A stretch of 64,000 nucleotides of DNA from positions 186,001 through 250,000 of the forward strand of contig JAZARR010000237.1 in NCBI GenBank assembly GCA_037389465.1. Direction: 5' to 3'. The translations under genes and the position numbers were made by a program. Source of the stretch: Baylisascaris procyonis. Lineage: Eukaryota > Nematoda > Chromadorea > Rhabditida > Ascarididae. This document shows, in pieces, positions 24,201-34,581 of the stretch (position 1 is its first letter; the number at the start of each line of letters is the position of its first letter). Below the pieces are notes generated by a model. It ran no database searches and had not been told where the DNA came from. It was given only the letters and a program-made list of their open reading frames with translations.

Positions 24201-27200
24201 TGGACGAGTGCATCAGCAAATCGAGTGAAAAAAGGGGCGAAGAAGGTGACGCTCGCTGCATATTCAAAATTCGAAAAAACGAAGGCTAATGGATCCACTC
24301 AGATCGTCCCACGCGATACGGCGGCAGAACCTATTCAAATCAAAGCAAACCGTTAATGGACCGGACATCTCGTGCGGAGACGCAGACGATGACGAGACGA
24401 TAACTTCATTACATATATTGAGATGTAAACAGCGAAGTATTCATTCATTGGAGCCATTCATCCATTCATTCACGCCTTCACACCTTCACGCTTCCCGTAT
24501 TCCAACATACCCTATTCGTACCCGATCGAAGCCTCAGTGCATTCCCCCCGTAAGGCTTCGACATTCCTACTCGACTACGTCCCATTAGCCGATCCAACTC
24601 CCCGCATTAGCACCCCCCATCAACACTAATTTCGACACGATGCTTTCATGCTCACGTCCCATTGTGAGCAATGACGACTGCGTGAAAAAGCCGAATTTCG
24701 ACACACATAAAACGTTGAGGCTCGACCTGACTTTTAGAACTCTTAAGCAGAAGCTGCGGCAGCCAAAAGCTTTGAAACAAAGGCCTGAGCCAAAAATTTT
24801 CCAATCTCAGAGCCCCACTCGAAGTAAAGATTCTCTGAAAGCTGAAACTGAAGCCGAAAACTTCATTCCAGCTCAAATCGAGGCATGGCCCCACTGATGC
24901 TACGAAGCTTCACATGACTGATTATAGGCACTTCTGCCGACTCGATACAACAATATTTTTTGTGGTGCAAAAAATGATCCCAATTTTTAAAAGGTTGCCT
25001 GTAAAACAAAATCACGGCTAAAATGGCAGTAAAACAACGGCCCAAGCTCGTGAATCAATTGCGCCCAAAGTCAACTGACCGACTCTTCTAATTCTCAGCC
25101 CGAGTCTTTGGGCATGCGGGAGAGCGGCAAAGATCGGAGCTGAAGGGTGGAGATATGGGAATGAAATCCAGAGATGCACATTTCTTATATGAATTAACGT
25201 CTTTCAACGTTAAACGCATCAAAGCGCCCTAAAAGCTGCCGCATCTCTTCGCTTTGCTCTTCTCCGCATCTATATCTACTGCGACCAAAAGCAGCGCCTC
25301 GTCAAGGTGTTAGGAGTGAGCAGAGGAGTTGCTGATTCCCACTCGTGTAAGCAACTGCGTCGCCAAACCGTTACATCAAATTACCTTCTAACAAATGCTA
25401 TCCAATCATTTGCACCTCCCAGAGTGAACCCTCCACTACCACTACCTTTCTATTCGACGGTTACAGCCTAGGCTAATATAAAAGAAAGCACAAACCATCT
25501 TCATCAGCAATGATCTGTTCACTCTTGCCACCTTTGCATCCTTTGCTCTTTTTATGTGTGATCTTCTGAAACTCGTTCTCCGTCACACGTCTGCCATTTG
25601 CGTTCGCTGCAATTAACAGTAAGAAGGATAACCGTAGTGTTCAAAACGATCCTCTTCATATCAAGGCAGTATTTCATTCAGGTGTTATTTTGCATAGGTT
25701 GTCGAGATTTTAAGACTCTTATATGCCACTGCTTTCCGCTATAACGTTTACGAGCCTGCGCTTCCCTAGCCTTTTGCATTCCCCAAAAATTTTGCACCAG
25801 GAAGTGGGAACTGAAACGGCTTAATTATAGGAGTTACAAAGGCGAAGCTGCTAAGAGTAAGTCAAAAAAAAAAGGTGCGAACTGAGCGAGATGCTCAATT
25901 CATTGCACAAATTCACTCACCTCCCTTACCACCTTCGATGATGCCAGCACTGGAACGGTGTTTCTCGTTATTGTCCAGCGATCCGCTACCATTTAGTGCC
26001 GCATGATGTCCATCCAACAACGAATCACCACTAGAGTGACGACCACTAAGTGTGCGTTGCGACGGCGTGATCTTCCTCGCAATAAGCTGCGGTGTACCAC
26101 CTAAAGCCAATTCTCTACGCTGGCGATAACAACCACGATCATCTTTTAATAAGCTTCTTCACCGAAGATTCTTCTGATAGCAAATAACTGGAATATAAGT
26201 AACTCGATATCGAAACAAGATTCCAAAATTATGTACTTTTAACTTGTCAAATGAAAATAATCGCAAAGAGGTGAAGCTACCTGAAGAGCTAGACGATGTA
26301 TGACGCACAGTGCCCTGAGCAACCGTGTTCGCCAAGACTGGGGAAGTGGAGTTGGGTGCAACGCGCTGCTTCTTCGAAGCCGCATCTCGGTAGCTTTTGC
26401 CAGGTGGCGGTACTGTTCCCCCTCCACCAGGTTGCTGTGCACAATTTGGCGAAACTGCCCCATCACCACTGCAAACATCCGACAGACTGTTTACTTCATG
26501 GAACGATATTTAGATCTCGTCAGTAGCGAAAAAATGTAAAGCGGCACCATAGGTTAGTTCATCATTCTGTCATTACTTTGGTGAACAATGCCCTTTCTCC
26601 CTTCTCCAACCTTCTTCTAAAAAGACAATACGAGCGCACGCTAGCGTTCGTTATTGTTTCCCATCGTTTCCAGTAGATGAGGCTCACGAAGATGAGCTCG
26701 AGCTATAGACGAGCACAGCGCCACTCATACGAAAAGTTTGACCATTGGTCAATCAGCGGAATGCAAAGTTTATTGTTTCTGTCCAACGACAAATGGTTAA
26801 ATTGACGAAGAGGACAAACTTTAACGAAGACTTACTAGGGTATCGTGACGCTATTCTGCTTCTTAACCAGTGCCCTTGGTGCACTCCTCTGAGTATGCAT
26901 AGTGTCCACATGAAGCAGCGGGTTCGGTTCCATCCCAGCATAGCCTTGAGTCATCCCGGGCGGTGCAGCACGCTGCATCACATTGGGTGGGCCAGTAAAG
27001 CGGTGGCTGTTAACAACGCTGTGGTGATGATGGTGGTGATACATGTTATGGTAGTGATGCTGCACCGTATTCACTGCACCACCAGCCGGCATTACCGGCT
27101 TCAAGATCTAAAATTAATTTGCTACCTATCACCTCACGACGATTCACAAATGAGTGCGATCTGGTAGCCATCTGGTTACCGAAGGAATGCTCTAGCAGTG

Positions 27201-28580
27201 AGCCGCAGCCGACAGTTCGGTAGTCGTCTTTTCCACTATCCTATCAGTTAATATGCGCAATACATAATGCAACACGTCTAATGAGCATGTAATCCCAACA
27301 GCATAGTTAACGCATTCTGTTAAATAATATTACAGTCAGTGTAAAACTATAGTGTTGCCATACTCAACCCTTACTTCTCTTCTATCACAACAAAGCGAGA
27401 ATGACATTTCATTGGCCGTACTTCCAGTGTAGTGGGAACGGTAGCTGTCCTCCAATGGGAGATCCACGTGTTTGATTCATTTTATATAGCTGTTAACACA
27501 AAACTGACATCAAACGTCGAATTCAGAGAAGGGTTTAAGCAGTCTACTATGCGCAATCATCCAAGTTTTAGTGATACTCTTTACATCAGCTCAAATAAAA
27601 AGAAATTCTGAATCACAGACTAGCCCCACTTCAAAGGAAACCGAGCAAAAATGAAGCACAATTCGAGTTATATGATTAAAGCGGAAGTTATCGTCAAATT
27701 CACAACCTTGCTTGGATGGGATCAAAGGGACTGACAAAACGGGAGCATACCCCAGTAGCTTACAATTATAAATATATATAACAGAAGGAATGACCCTCTC
27801 CCCCTAAACAGTAGCTTTGTTATAGATCTTAATGGGAAACCATACTGTATATGAAACCGCTTGCGAAATGCATATGCGAAATGAAAACTTTATGAAATTA
27901 AGCGAAACTTGTGCATCCACGTGCAAGAAAGTATGCTAATTTTTGGAGTTTCAATTCAGTACATTTCAAAACTATAGGTAGCAATTTCCTCCACGACCTA
28001 TCCCTCTGTTTTTAAGTGCACTTTGGCAACTATAAACACCCAAAATCTCACGGAGAAAACGACGAGAAAGAAGAGGAAAAACGTATCGCCCCACCCTTTC
28101 AACTTCAATGATCAATTTTCTTCCTAAGAAAATTGCTGTAATACTTACAGGAATGCCAGTATGCGGCGAATACGATATTCCTGAGCCCACTTGTAGATAT
28201 GCATCTATGGGCGCACCCGTGACGGGGTCCCATTCGCCTGGCTGAAAGGCATATACTTTTGAAGTTTTTTTTTTAAAGTACGGAAACCGTGCTATTTTTC
28301 AATACTGCTAGTTCCTTACACGACCAAATATTAGAATAAACTGAGATATAAATGTTTGTTCACCCTCATGCTCCGCAAGAATATTTTTGAAAAATCTGCT
28401 TTTTTATAATGCCTCTGTTTTTAACTGCTTTCTTATGGCTTCAAAAACGCGCATCATTGCTTGCATCCACTAATGCTAACGTGACAAAGCATACAAACGA
28501 TGCAATTAGCTTTATCAGCCGTTGGCATGCAATCAACTTTGTTCATTGTAGACAGAGAGCAGCTTCTTCAGCTAACGAAA

Positions 28581-28660
<80 letters not shown>

Positions 28661-31600
28661 GTTCCTTAGCTGAAGAAGCTCATAGATTAGAGAAGCAATT
28701 TTTGCCATTCGTTAGCTGCAGCTGTTTTCTTGTTTACTTGACCAAATTCAGCTGATCCGGATGAAGGGATGCGGGGTGTAGGAGGGAGTGAGAGAGATGA
28801 AACTTTCAAAAGAGTAGAACAAGCAAAGCTAATATCGTGTGCAAAAAAATCATCCTTCGATATCTCTCCTCTAATACGCCCAACATAAATCTGAAAAAGC
28901 AAGAGAAAAAAACTGCCCCAAAAAAAACATTACGAAAGTGTTCGAAATGCATTCAGTTCAATCTTGCTTTGTTTCTGTTTTTTTATTTTAAATAATCTAT
29001 CTGCAAACTGTTGTTTGTCATATTCAGATATTTAACGCATTAAAGAAAGTATATACTGATGGGAGAATACCACAATTTGATGGTCTTTTATTCTACCAAG
29101 AGTACGAAAACAGCATTGCACACATCAAATAAGATGCACTCAGGCAGCACAGAATCTTCAAACAATCTCCCTCCTCCCAAGCAGGCTTGCGTAGCAATGA
29201 TGTCTCTATTGCTTTTTGATGAAGTAAATAAAAAACAGCTAAAATTAGAGGATGGCAAGTATGTGAGGAGGATTGAAATGAGTGGAACAACTGCTCTTCA
29301 TCGCGCATTCCTAAGAGCATAAACGATAGATCTGAAAGTTTATACAGCTGGGTAGGTATTCAGTTATAAACCTACAGCACTCATTCCCCAAAAAAGAAAA
29401 CTACAACTGTTTATCTTTCGAACAACTCCCTCTCCAAATGACCCTTACCACGAACAATGTCCCATAGCGCATGTCTCTTTCAAGACTGGGGAGAACTGCG
29501 TAAAATGCACGAGTAAAACAAACCCCATTAAATGGCGCTTGGTAGAAATCGGTCCGAGTAACAGCTGTGGCAGTCGGTGATTGTCCAAAAAGAGTGGCCA
29601 CTGGGGGTGCAAGTAGGCCAGCCGGTGGTTGATGGTTCATGGACGGCCATTGCGGGGGACCGACTGTATAGGGACTGTAGGGAGGAGGAGGTTCTGGCCA
29701 GTATGTCTGGTTCGGACTCGGACCTAGTGGACCTGAGCTGGGCAACACACCACCAGTTGATAAACGAGATGTTGCTGATCCCTCTGAAATTAACGATGCA
29801 TTAAAAATTTTGATTTTTTGTCATTGTTGATTAAGGATCGTCGGAATTGTCCAAATTCAAAGCACTTAAAGCTTCTGCACGATGCAAGCTTTCTACTTGC
29901 CACTGTCGTCGTTCACAAATGAACTAACTTCCTCTCGGAATAGAGATGCTGTTGCCATTTCATTTGAAAGTCTATGTGGGGAAGCAGAACAATTTAGCGA
30001 CTGTAAATGGTACTAGTGCATCGTACAGTAGGGACTGACTCATTTCTGGGATTTCTTGCTCCGAACTGAACGAACGAGATCCTAGCGCAAAATGTCTTCT
30101 CTGATCACAATTTTAATAGACCAACTTTTTAAAGGCTGCAACACACATCATTCTTCCGAATCCAATAAATGGTCCCAGAAGCCAGAGGATGGAGTTAGGT
30201 TTTTTGAAGGGGCCCGATTACAATGTCTACAGAAAAAACTGGTACCATTTGTACTAGCATGAGAAGAGATCATGTCCTCAACTATCAAGTAAAAGTCGGT
30301 CTCGGATCTCAATCACTAAGTGGGAATAAGTCTGCGGTTTCAATAGCCCAATGGCATTCGACTTGTGACCTCATGCGCTGAGTTAAATTGACCTAAGACT
30401 TCTATTGCTAAACGATGACCGACTCGCGGCCACAAGTGCTAAGTAGAAATCGTCTTGGGACCTCAAGTTCTAAATGGAAATCGACCCGAGACCTAAGCTG
30501 CTAAACGATAATCATGATTCTGTATAGGATAAGATAGTGACCTTGTAACTGTAAAATGGCTTTCTGTTTCTATTTTCTGCATAACCTGTTTTCAATCATA
30601 CCACATTTTCCTTTACGACATACTACTTCTGATAGGAAACAGGATGCGGCTCAGCATAGCAACAGGTTCCGATGACATATGGGCTACCGCTCCTCTTCGG
30701 GAAAAACGGAGGGAACAGCAAATCATACTGTTTGTTCATGTTCTCGAATTAAATACCCACATTAGAATAGCAGCAATATTCGTCACAAGAGACATGTCTG
30801 GCATTTAATCTACTATTTTGCTTTTTTCTCGCAAAAATTTCATGAATAGAAATAGTCTCCAGGATTGAACGTCTAGCATTCAATTTTCAAAAATTATACA
30901 GAATACTACTTTTATTTTTGATGGTTGCATAATTAAGCATTTGTTAGAGACTATAATACCAAAATGGGCTTCAAATAGGACAACGAATTTGCTGGGTGGT
31001 CTCATCTGATCGGCTGAAATTTTAGCGGAAAAAGTACTAATAACGCCGAAAACGTTGTATTCTTCAATAATTTTCCCTCAAAACTTCCAGAATTCTTGCA
31101 ATCTACCTGTTGAAAACCGAAAAATTTGTGGCTGCCCTCCTCCCTCTCGTGAGTCGCTCTGAGATAACAAGATGATTGCCCATACGTAAGCGAACAAGAA
31201 AGTGGGGATATTAACCTCATAGAATTTATGAAGCTATAAAGAAATGAAATTAAAAAAAAATTAGTTTTGGAGAAAAAGAACGACAAATTCTATTCACAGA
31301 GATCAAAGAAGACAATTAACTGCGAAATTTTTGGATTGGAGAAAAAAGGCAAACGGCGAAGAAGTTCAAATAACATCGATAATTTAACTTTGCAGTTAAA
31401 CTCAGCAGTGATGATTGATCCCCAAGATCCCTTCTGTATTGCCAACTTATTACGATAATGTTCAAATAACTATAATAATTACAGTTTTTCTTTATATGGG
31501 AAATAACACAAGAAAAAATGTGCAAAATCTTCTCGACTCTGAAAGCAATAATATGATAGCGATGTGAACACCCCAGTGATGAAATTTAAATAACATATAG

Positions 31601-31793
31601 CGTTGTTGGAGTTTACTATTTAAAAAAAAAACAGCAGTTTGCGAATTTCTTAAAGGAAATAACTAGAGGAAAGCAGCAGCTAACCGATACGTGTGCCGTT
31701 AGGCTGTCCGAAGACGTCTTCTTCGGAAAGAAGATCGCCAATAAAGTGACGTTCCTGCTGATCGTCAATCGAAGAAGAGGTCAGATTCGCCAT
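18228..31793 (-). CDS. Unrecognised Pro/His/Ser-rich protein, seven exons, 5' end intact
   Basis: Exons: 31685-31793 (ATG at 31793), 29524-29783, 28149-28241, 26836-27107, 26281-26486, 25921-26142 and 18228-18440. Every junction has GT/AG borders and matching phase, giving 458 codons before the 3' part. The N-terminus is acidic (MANLTSSSIDDQQERHF, then DLLSEEDVFGQ). Exon 2 is Pro/Tyr-rich (PEPPPPYSPYTVGPPQWP), exon 3 has GEWDPVTGAPIDAY, and exon 4 carries a histidine run (YHHHHHHS). Exons 5-7 are Ser/Gly/Gln-rich with a basic patch RQRRELALGGTPQLIARK. No folded domain, signal peptide or membrane segment is visible, so the protein is probably largely disordered; I do not assign a function. The last intron is 7.5 kb because it holds the Pao element in antisense; without it the intron would be about 1.7 kb. 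A further exon inside that intron cannot be excluded. Confidence 0.72.
18881..18885. repeat. Target-site duplication, left copy (CGATG)
   Basis: CGATG lies immediately before the 5' LTR and recurs immediately after the 3' LTR at 24638-24642. A 5-bp duplication is typical of Pao/BEL integration. Confidence 0.9.
18886..19334 (+). repeat. 5' LTR of the Pao element
   Basis: 449 bp, begins TG and ends CA, and is identical to the 3' LTR except at 19106. It contains pyrimidine-rich short repeats of CATTCATT near 19135-19170. No AATAAA is evident. Confidence 0.96.
19335..19350 (+). other. Primer-binding site of the Pao element
   Basis: The internal region opens with TGGTGCGTCGACC directly abutting the LTR, as expected for pairing with a tRNA 3' end (CCA plus acceptor stem). 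I could not assign the tRNA from memory of worm tRNA sequences. Confidence 0.6.
19453..21336 (+). CDS. Gag-like protein with zinc knuckle and start of aspartic protease (Pao)
   Basis: The ORF has 627 codons. Residues about 155-330 match the DUF1759 pattern of Pao gag (VQLPKFEGGATEFAEFWPLF, then a conserved helical region). Residues about 410-480 are cysteine-rich with a CCHC knuckle (CRKCLRPGHLASVC) followed by CPRCNGPHD. Near residue 550 is the retropepsin active-site motif FFDSGAQGSYL. The protease then leaves this frame near 21230: the last 35 or so residues are out-of-frame tail, and protease homology continues in the next frame. The likely function is nucleocapsid formation and RNA packaging; the protease is interrupted here. 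Confidence 0.8.
   Translation: MPETSVSPSTRGAFFIATAAGLTSSVQPLLDDGNALLQFIPNYAQSPAELTREVRIQLRKLGPHIQLLETKENSLTQTLTEWQTFITAGGKSVTPEDSAQYAAMATNPQGLLQTAEVVQQMLTQLRFHREDLEVLLSRLDESTANIQPPINSTVSLDRSVQLPKFEGGATEFAEFWPLFEALVDHTTLPDIVKVSILSNALRGQAAEVIKGYSLIPQNYSLIKQALRDAYGDEEEMRAQLRNQLRALRTTDHWQDLKTFVTNCERILRQLTAAQEAVETPFIYDLITSKLPPNIRFLLAQEKRHSPTWTTKEICTALKDIAQMKKDASPYFQPTPAHRCSEGHGPSSPHFNHGQAPSSPRPLFPTPGRASVPSPSARYEGHPRRFPETPRLPFHPQSRTAAPRPLGLHQRPSLIHRAFCSRRHLSNYCPTYTTLEQKRRRIAELNLCRKCLRPGHLASVCTRKPCPRCNGPHDSILCSQPATPNLRTTTIATTAPAETPSQEHSSMIAAAVPTQTSIKPVSHLSDEPVAISPCCKLTVFNPQDPSRTMQVTAFFDSGAQGSYLTERVREQLHLSSIERNKITFKGIAGFRGTTHSSDRVQLGPPTNWCNTHHRHPHAHYCNRKFASR
21236..22420 (+). pseudogene. Pol remnant: protease C-terminus joined to integrase C-terminal domain
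   Basis: In the frame one step from gag, about 21240-21520 continues the DUF1758-type protease (PDLVVGSNFHY, then GFHLLASQAGPMLGG). About 21640-21795 holds the linker that precedes reverse transcriptase (DDEIAQDLF, DGRYSVSFPWK, LATNFGHALSRL). Near 21800-21825 the sequence jumps to VLRPADFLTP, the region following the integrase core. It continues with LLEQWKQSRCNLSRFWQLW and KGELVILRDDNHPRPVWKL, hallmarks of DUF5641. The YxDD-bearing reverse transcriptase, RNase H and integrase DDE core are therefore missing. The frame then runs without a stop into the envelope-like segment. Confidence 0.85.
22421..24106 (+). pseudogene. Envelope-like glycoprotein region, frame-broken
   Basis: The segment begins with a signal-peptide-like ATG stretch (MFYIVLITLLLPLTLGA), followed by a Cys- and Asn-rich ectodomain. 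It ends with a hydrophobic membrane segment at 23912-23966 and a basic cytoplasmic tail, stopping at 24104-24106. Coding signal moves from frame 2 (to 22828) to frame 3 (to 23408) and back to frame 2. The two shifts fall at or next to a run of seven C (22807-22813) and seven A (23379-23385). Envelope-like third ORFs are known in some nematode BEL elements; this assignment rests on position, signal peptide, cysteines and anchor, not on a recognised domain. As given, no intact protein is encoded. Confidence 0.65.
24180..24188 (+). other. Polypurine tract of the Pao element
   Basis: AGGCGGGAG lies immediately before the 3' LTR, the position of the plus-strand primer. One C interrupts it, so it is a short and imperfect tract. 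Confidence 0.5.
24189..24637 (+). repeat. 3' LTR of the Pao element
   Basis: 449 bp, offset exactly 5303 bp from the 5' LTR with no indel, and one mismatch (T at 24409 versus C at 19106). Any polyadenylation signal is not obvious. Confidence 0.96.
24638..24642. repeat. Target-site duplication, right copy (CGATG)
   Basis: CGATG directly follows the 3' LTR and matches 18881-18885 exactly. Confidence 0.9.
24643..25920. other. Remainder of the large intron of the minus-strand gene
   Basis: No confident feature. A plus-strand open stretch to 24897 is Lys/Pro-rich with repeated GCTGAAACTGAAGCC-like words and no recognised domain. From 24.9 to 25.9 kb I see nothing beyond unique sequence. Confidence 0.5.
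28561..28680. repeat. (TA)n tract enclosed by perfect 15-bp inverted arms
   Basis: AGCTTCTTCAGCTAA at 28561-28575 is the exact reverse complement of 28666-28680, and the space between is CA/TA dinucleotide repeat. Since (TA)n is itself self-complementary, almost the whole 120 bp can fold back. It lies in the intron between exons 2 and 3 of the Pro/His/Ser-rich gene. Confidence 0.9.
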
Positions 31794-33755
31794 TAAGTAC
31801 CAACTTCTGACCCATCACAAACCATGCCTATAAGCCAACTAACAGGTCGTCGACTCTGAATGCAGTGCTACACAGACATGAGTCACCGATACACAGACAC
31901 ATAAAACAATGGCAATCGGAATAACGTCGTATTCAACCAAAGAAGCTTATCATAGGCCATAATTACATCTATCACCTTTCGTTACATTACTGCACCATTA
32001 ACCGATGAAAAAAGATTGTAGCACGATAGGAACTGGTGCTGATGGTATTCATACCACCGATACCTGCATCACAAACACCGAACTGCAGTGCTAAGCCTTG
32101 AGCGCTAATGCTGAGTACGGAAGGTGCAAGATACTCCTTTTACTGCTCGCACTATCAGCTTGCACCCACCGATTATCACGCCGTGCCTCACCGAGAAAAG
32201 TTGGTGAAAGTGAAGTTGCAACGGACAGACGAATCGGTGGCCCGGCTACAGCGCAGTCCTTTGGTCATGACAATGTGGATGTGTACTTCTGCAACACAAG
32301 GAGCTGCACTCCTCTCCCAAAGAACGTACTATATATACTGCTTTTGCAAAAGCTATAACACTGATGACTGACGCATACGTCTACAGGCGGAGGTATGAGA
32401 TACCTTTAGTCTTCAGTTCGCTCTTTTTCCACAGAGCAGTTGATTTGGATCCTTCCTTCCAATTAAGCACGACCAGCTCATCGACGCCCGTTATGAGCTG
32501 CGGCATTTGAGACAGAATTTTTGCTTTTAGGCATGTAGTGAAGGGTGTTGCGGAGTCGAAATGCGTAGTCGCCTATTGGCGCAGAATGACTCTTGGATAG
32601 TAATGAGAGGGAGAAGTAACACACTGTTGCAAATCGAAGCATGTCGACGCCCTCCGAGGCTTTTCACGTTGAATATACACTGAATCATGTCATCAACACT
32701 AGTGCCTCATACATCAACGCCATTCACCTAATTATATGAAGGCCTTTTAGCCGTAAGGAAGTGTAGATTCATCACCCTTCCGCACCTCCCTTCAGCAAAA
32801 AACTTAACTCTTTACCAGCAAGAAATGCGGACCTACCGATAGTTTATAGATAGAGATCTCGATAGCAGCTTCAATCTCGTCATCGTTCATCTATGCAAGG
32901 TTAGCAGCATCATCAAGAAGTGATGCGTTTCACACGGAATTCGTTCAAAAGCAGCAATGAGTTGAAGCAAGTGACGCTACAAACTGCCGTCCACTCGTAT
33001 TTAAACAAAAGCATGCGAGCAAAATGCTAAACGCAATAGTGACAACAGAATTCGAACTGATTTATGCAACGCTATAAATGCTTTTAAATTTTCCCGTCCA
33101 CATTCATAAATGTTTAAATTTGTACTAAACATAAACAATCCTCTCATATATGACCGATAAATGTATATTCAACGCTATAAAATCGTGCAATCTGATGAAA
33201 ATATGCACGATAAAAGAGTTAAACTATAACGTTGTATCACTAAAAAACGAATCTCTACATTATAATCAACTATATTAAAGAGAAAATTTATCAATTGCAA
33301 TATTTCTATATGCAAATAATAATGCATTCATAGTAAGATGCTAGTAGAGAATTGCAAAAAAAAAATTTTTTTATGTAAATGAGACAATGAAATATTTACT
33401 CGAAAAGTTGAGCAAAAAATTACCTCTTACTTAATAAACTATATAAGTCTAATCGAGTAGAGTTCGCAAATTTAGTTCCCCACCTTTGTGATTTTTGTAA
33501 TTGCTTATCTCAAATGATGCGTTATTAAGACATTCCGTGTTCATTGTGCTTCTACCTAATTCATCTTCCGTTTTATTTCAAACGCAAATTAGTACTGTTG
33601 GCATAATCTTAATGCCCCGTATAAGCATAAAGTTTGCAGCAACTGATCATCGAGTTTCCTGAGTAAGGACATTCTTTCCTGACTGCCATTCTAACCGAAA
33701 CAGCAAAACCTGAATAATGAAACAGCAATAAGCGAAAGTCTCTACAAGGTAGAGC
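31794..33755. other. Upstream region of the minus-strand gene; no gene seen
   Basis: This is the presumed promoter side of the Pro/His/Ser-rich gene. An acceptor-like TGGGTCAG lies 14 bp before its ATG and might receive a spliced leader. Two overlapping plus-strand ORFs at 32.1-32.4 kb have no family signal. From 33.0 to 33.5 kb the sequence is very AT-rich. No other feature is visible. Confidence 0.45.
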
Positions 33756-33863
33756 GATCGGCTATAGATGAAGCGGGATAAGTCAAACGTCGACAGCACA
33801 TAGGTAGAACAAACGACTGCCCATCGCGTGTACAGAGGCTAGCCTAAGGCAGAATCGGGAGGA

Positions 33864-33870
33864 TATAAAA
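33864..33870 (+). promoter_or_regulatory. TATA box in the left arm, directed right
   Basis: TATAAAA in the context GGAGGATATAAAAGG, conserved at the mirror position of the other arm. Conservation in both diverged arms suggests it belonged to a promoter of the parent element. Confidence 0.5.
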
Positions 33871-34574
33871 GGGGTTGATGTGCTCGTGTATTCATTTCAG
33901 CTGCTACATTATTCGCAAAGCCAAGGGATCTACGTGTGGCCGTGGGAGGGCGCGAGGAGATCAGTGGCAGCGTGAAGTTCGCCGGATGCGACTGCGGGAT
34001 CGTGCCTCCGATAAAAGCCATCCTAGAGTCCCTTCTCGTTTGCCACCATACTGATAAGTGTGATAAACTATACGTCTCGCAGTTTAGTCGACCATATCTC
34101 GATAGAAGATATACATCCTCAAGGAGACCTGGGCGACTAGACGAGCTAAGGGGAGCTGACCCTTACATGGTGGGGGCTCAGCCGGTGACTGAAACCGGGA
34201 CCTCTATATGCGGGCAAAGTCACACACGCTCGCTGAGCAGACCTCACCGCAGCGTATGGCAGGTGTCAATGAAACCACAACAAAATGGCAATCCCGGTCG
34301 CCAACTGCCGACCTCAAACCGGCTTAGCCCCGTCAGCTCCCCTTGGCTTGTCTAGTCGTCCAAATTTGAGGATTTGCGTCTTCCCTCGAGAGTTTATCGC
34401 ACTTGTACAGTACGATAACAAACAAGAAGGGACTCTCGGAGAGCTTCAATGAAAGGCAGGATCCCGTGGTCGAAAACGACGCTGCCGCCGAACACCTCGC
34501 GCACTCCAATGACCACATGTAGGCCCTTAAGACCACTCTAGCAGCTGGAATGAATACATAAGCACATTGGCTCC

Positions 34575-34581
34575 TTTTATA
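34575..34581 (-). promoter_or_regulatory. TATA box in the right arm, directed left
   Basis: Reverse complement reads TATAAAA in the context GAGCATATAAAAGG, mirroring 33864-33870. Transcription from both boxes would converge across the centre. Confidence 0.5.

Larger units (their letters stand above)
18886..24637 (+). mobile_element. Pao/BEL LTR retrotransposon, internally deleted, non-autonomous
   Basis: This 5752-bp element has two 449-bp LTRs (TGTTGCACTC...TTTCGACA), a 5-bp target duplication CGATG on both sides, and a primer-binding-like TGG directly after the 5' LTR. Inside, in order, are a gag-like region with a zinc knuckle, an aspartic protease with DSG, a short start of the reverse-transcriptase linker, then directly the integrase C-terminal DUF5641-like domain, and an envelope-like region. 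The reverse transcriptase catalytic domain, RNase H and integrase core are absent, so it needs an autonomous relative to move. The LTRs differ at one position (C at 19106, T at 24409), indicating recent insertion. It sits antisense within an intron of the minus-strand Pro/His/Ser-rich gene. Confidence 0.95.

Noticed and set aside
33936..34355. 139-codon plus-strand ORF as a gene
   Set aside because: It lies within the inverted repeat, and its mirrored arm does not keep the frame; no domain is visible.
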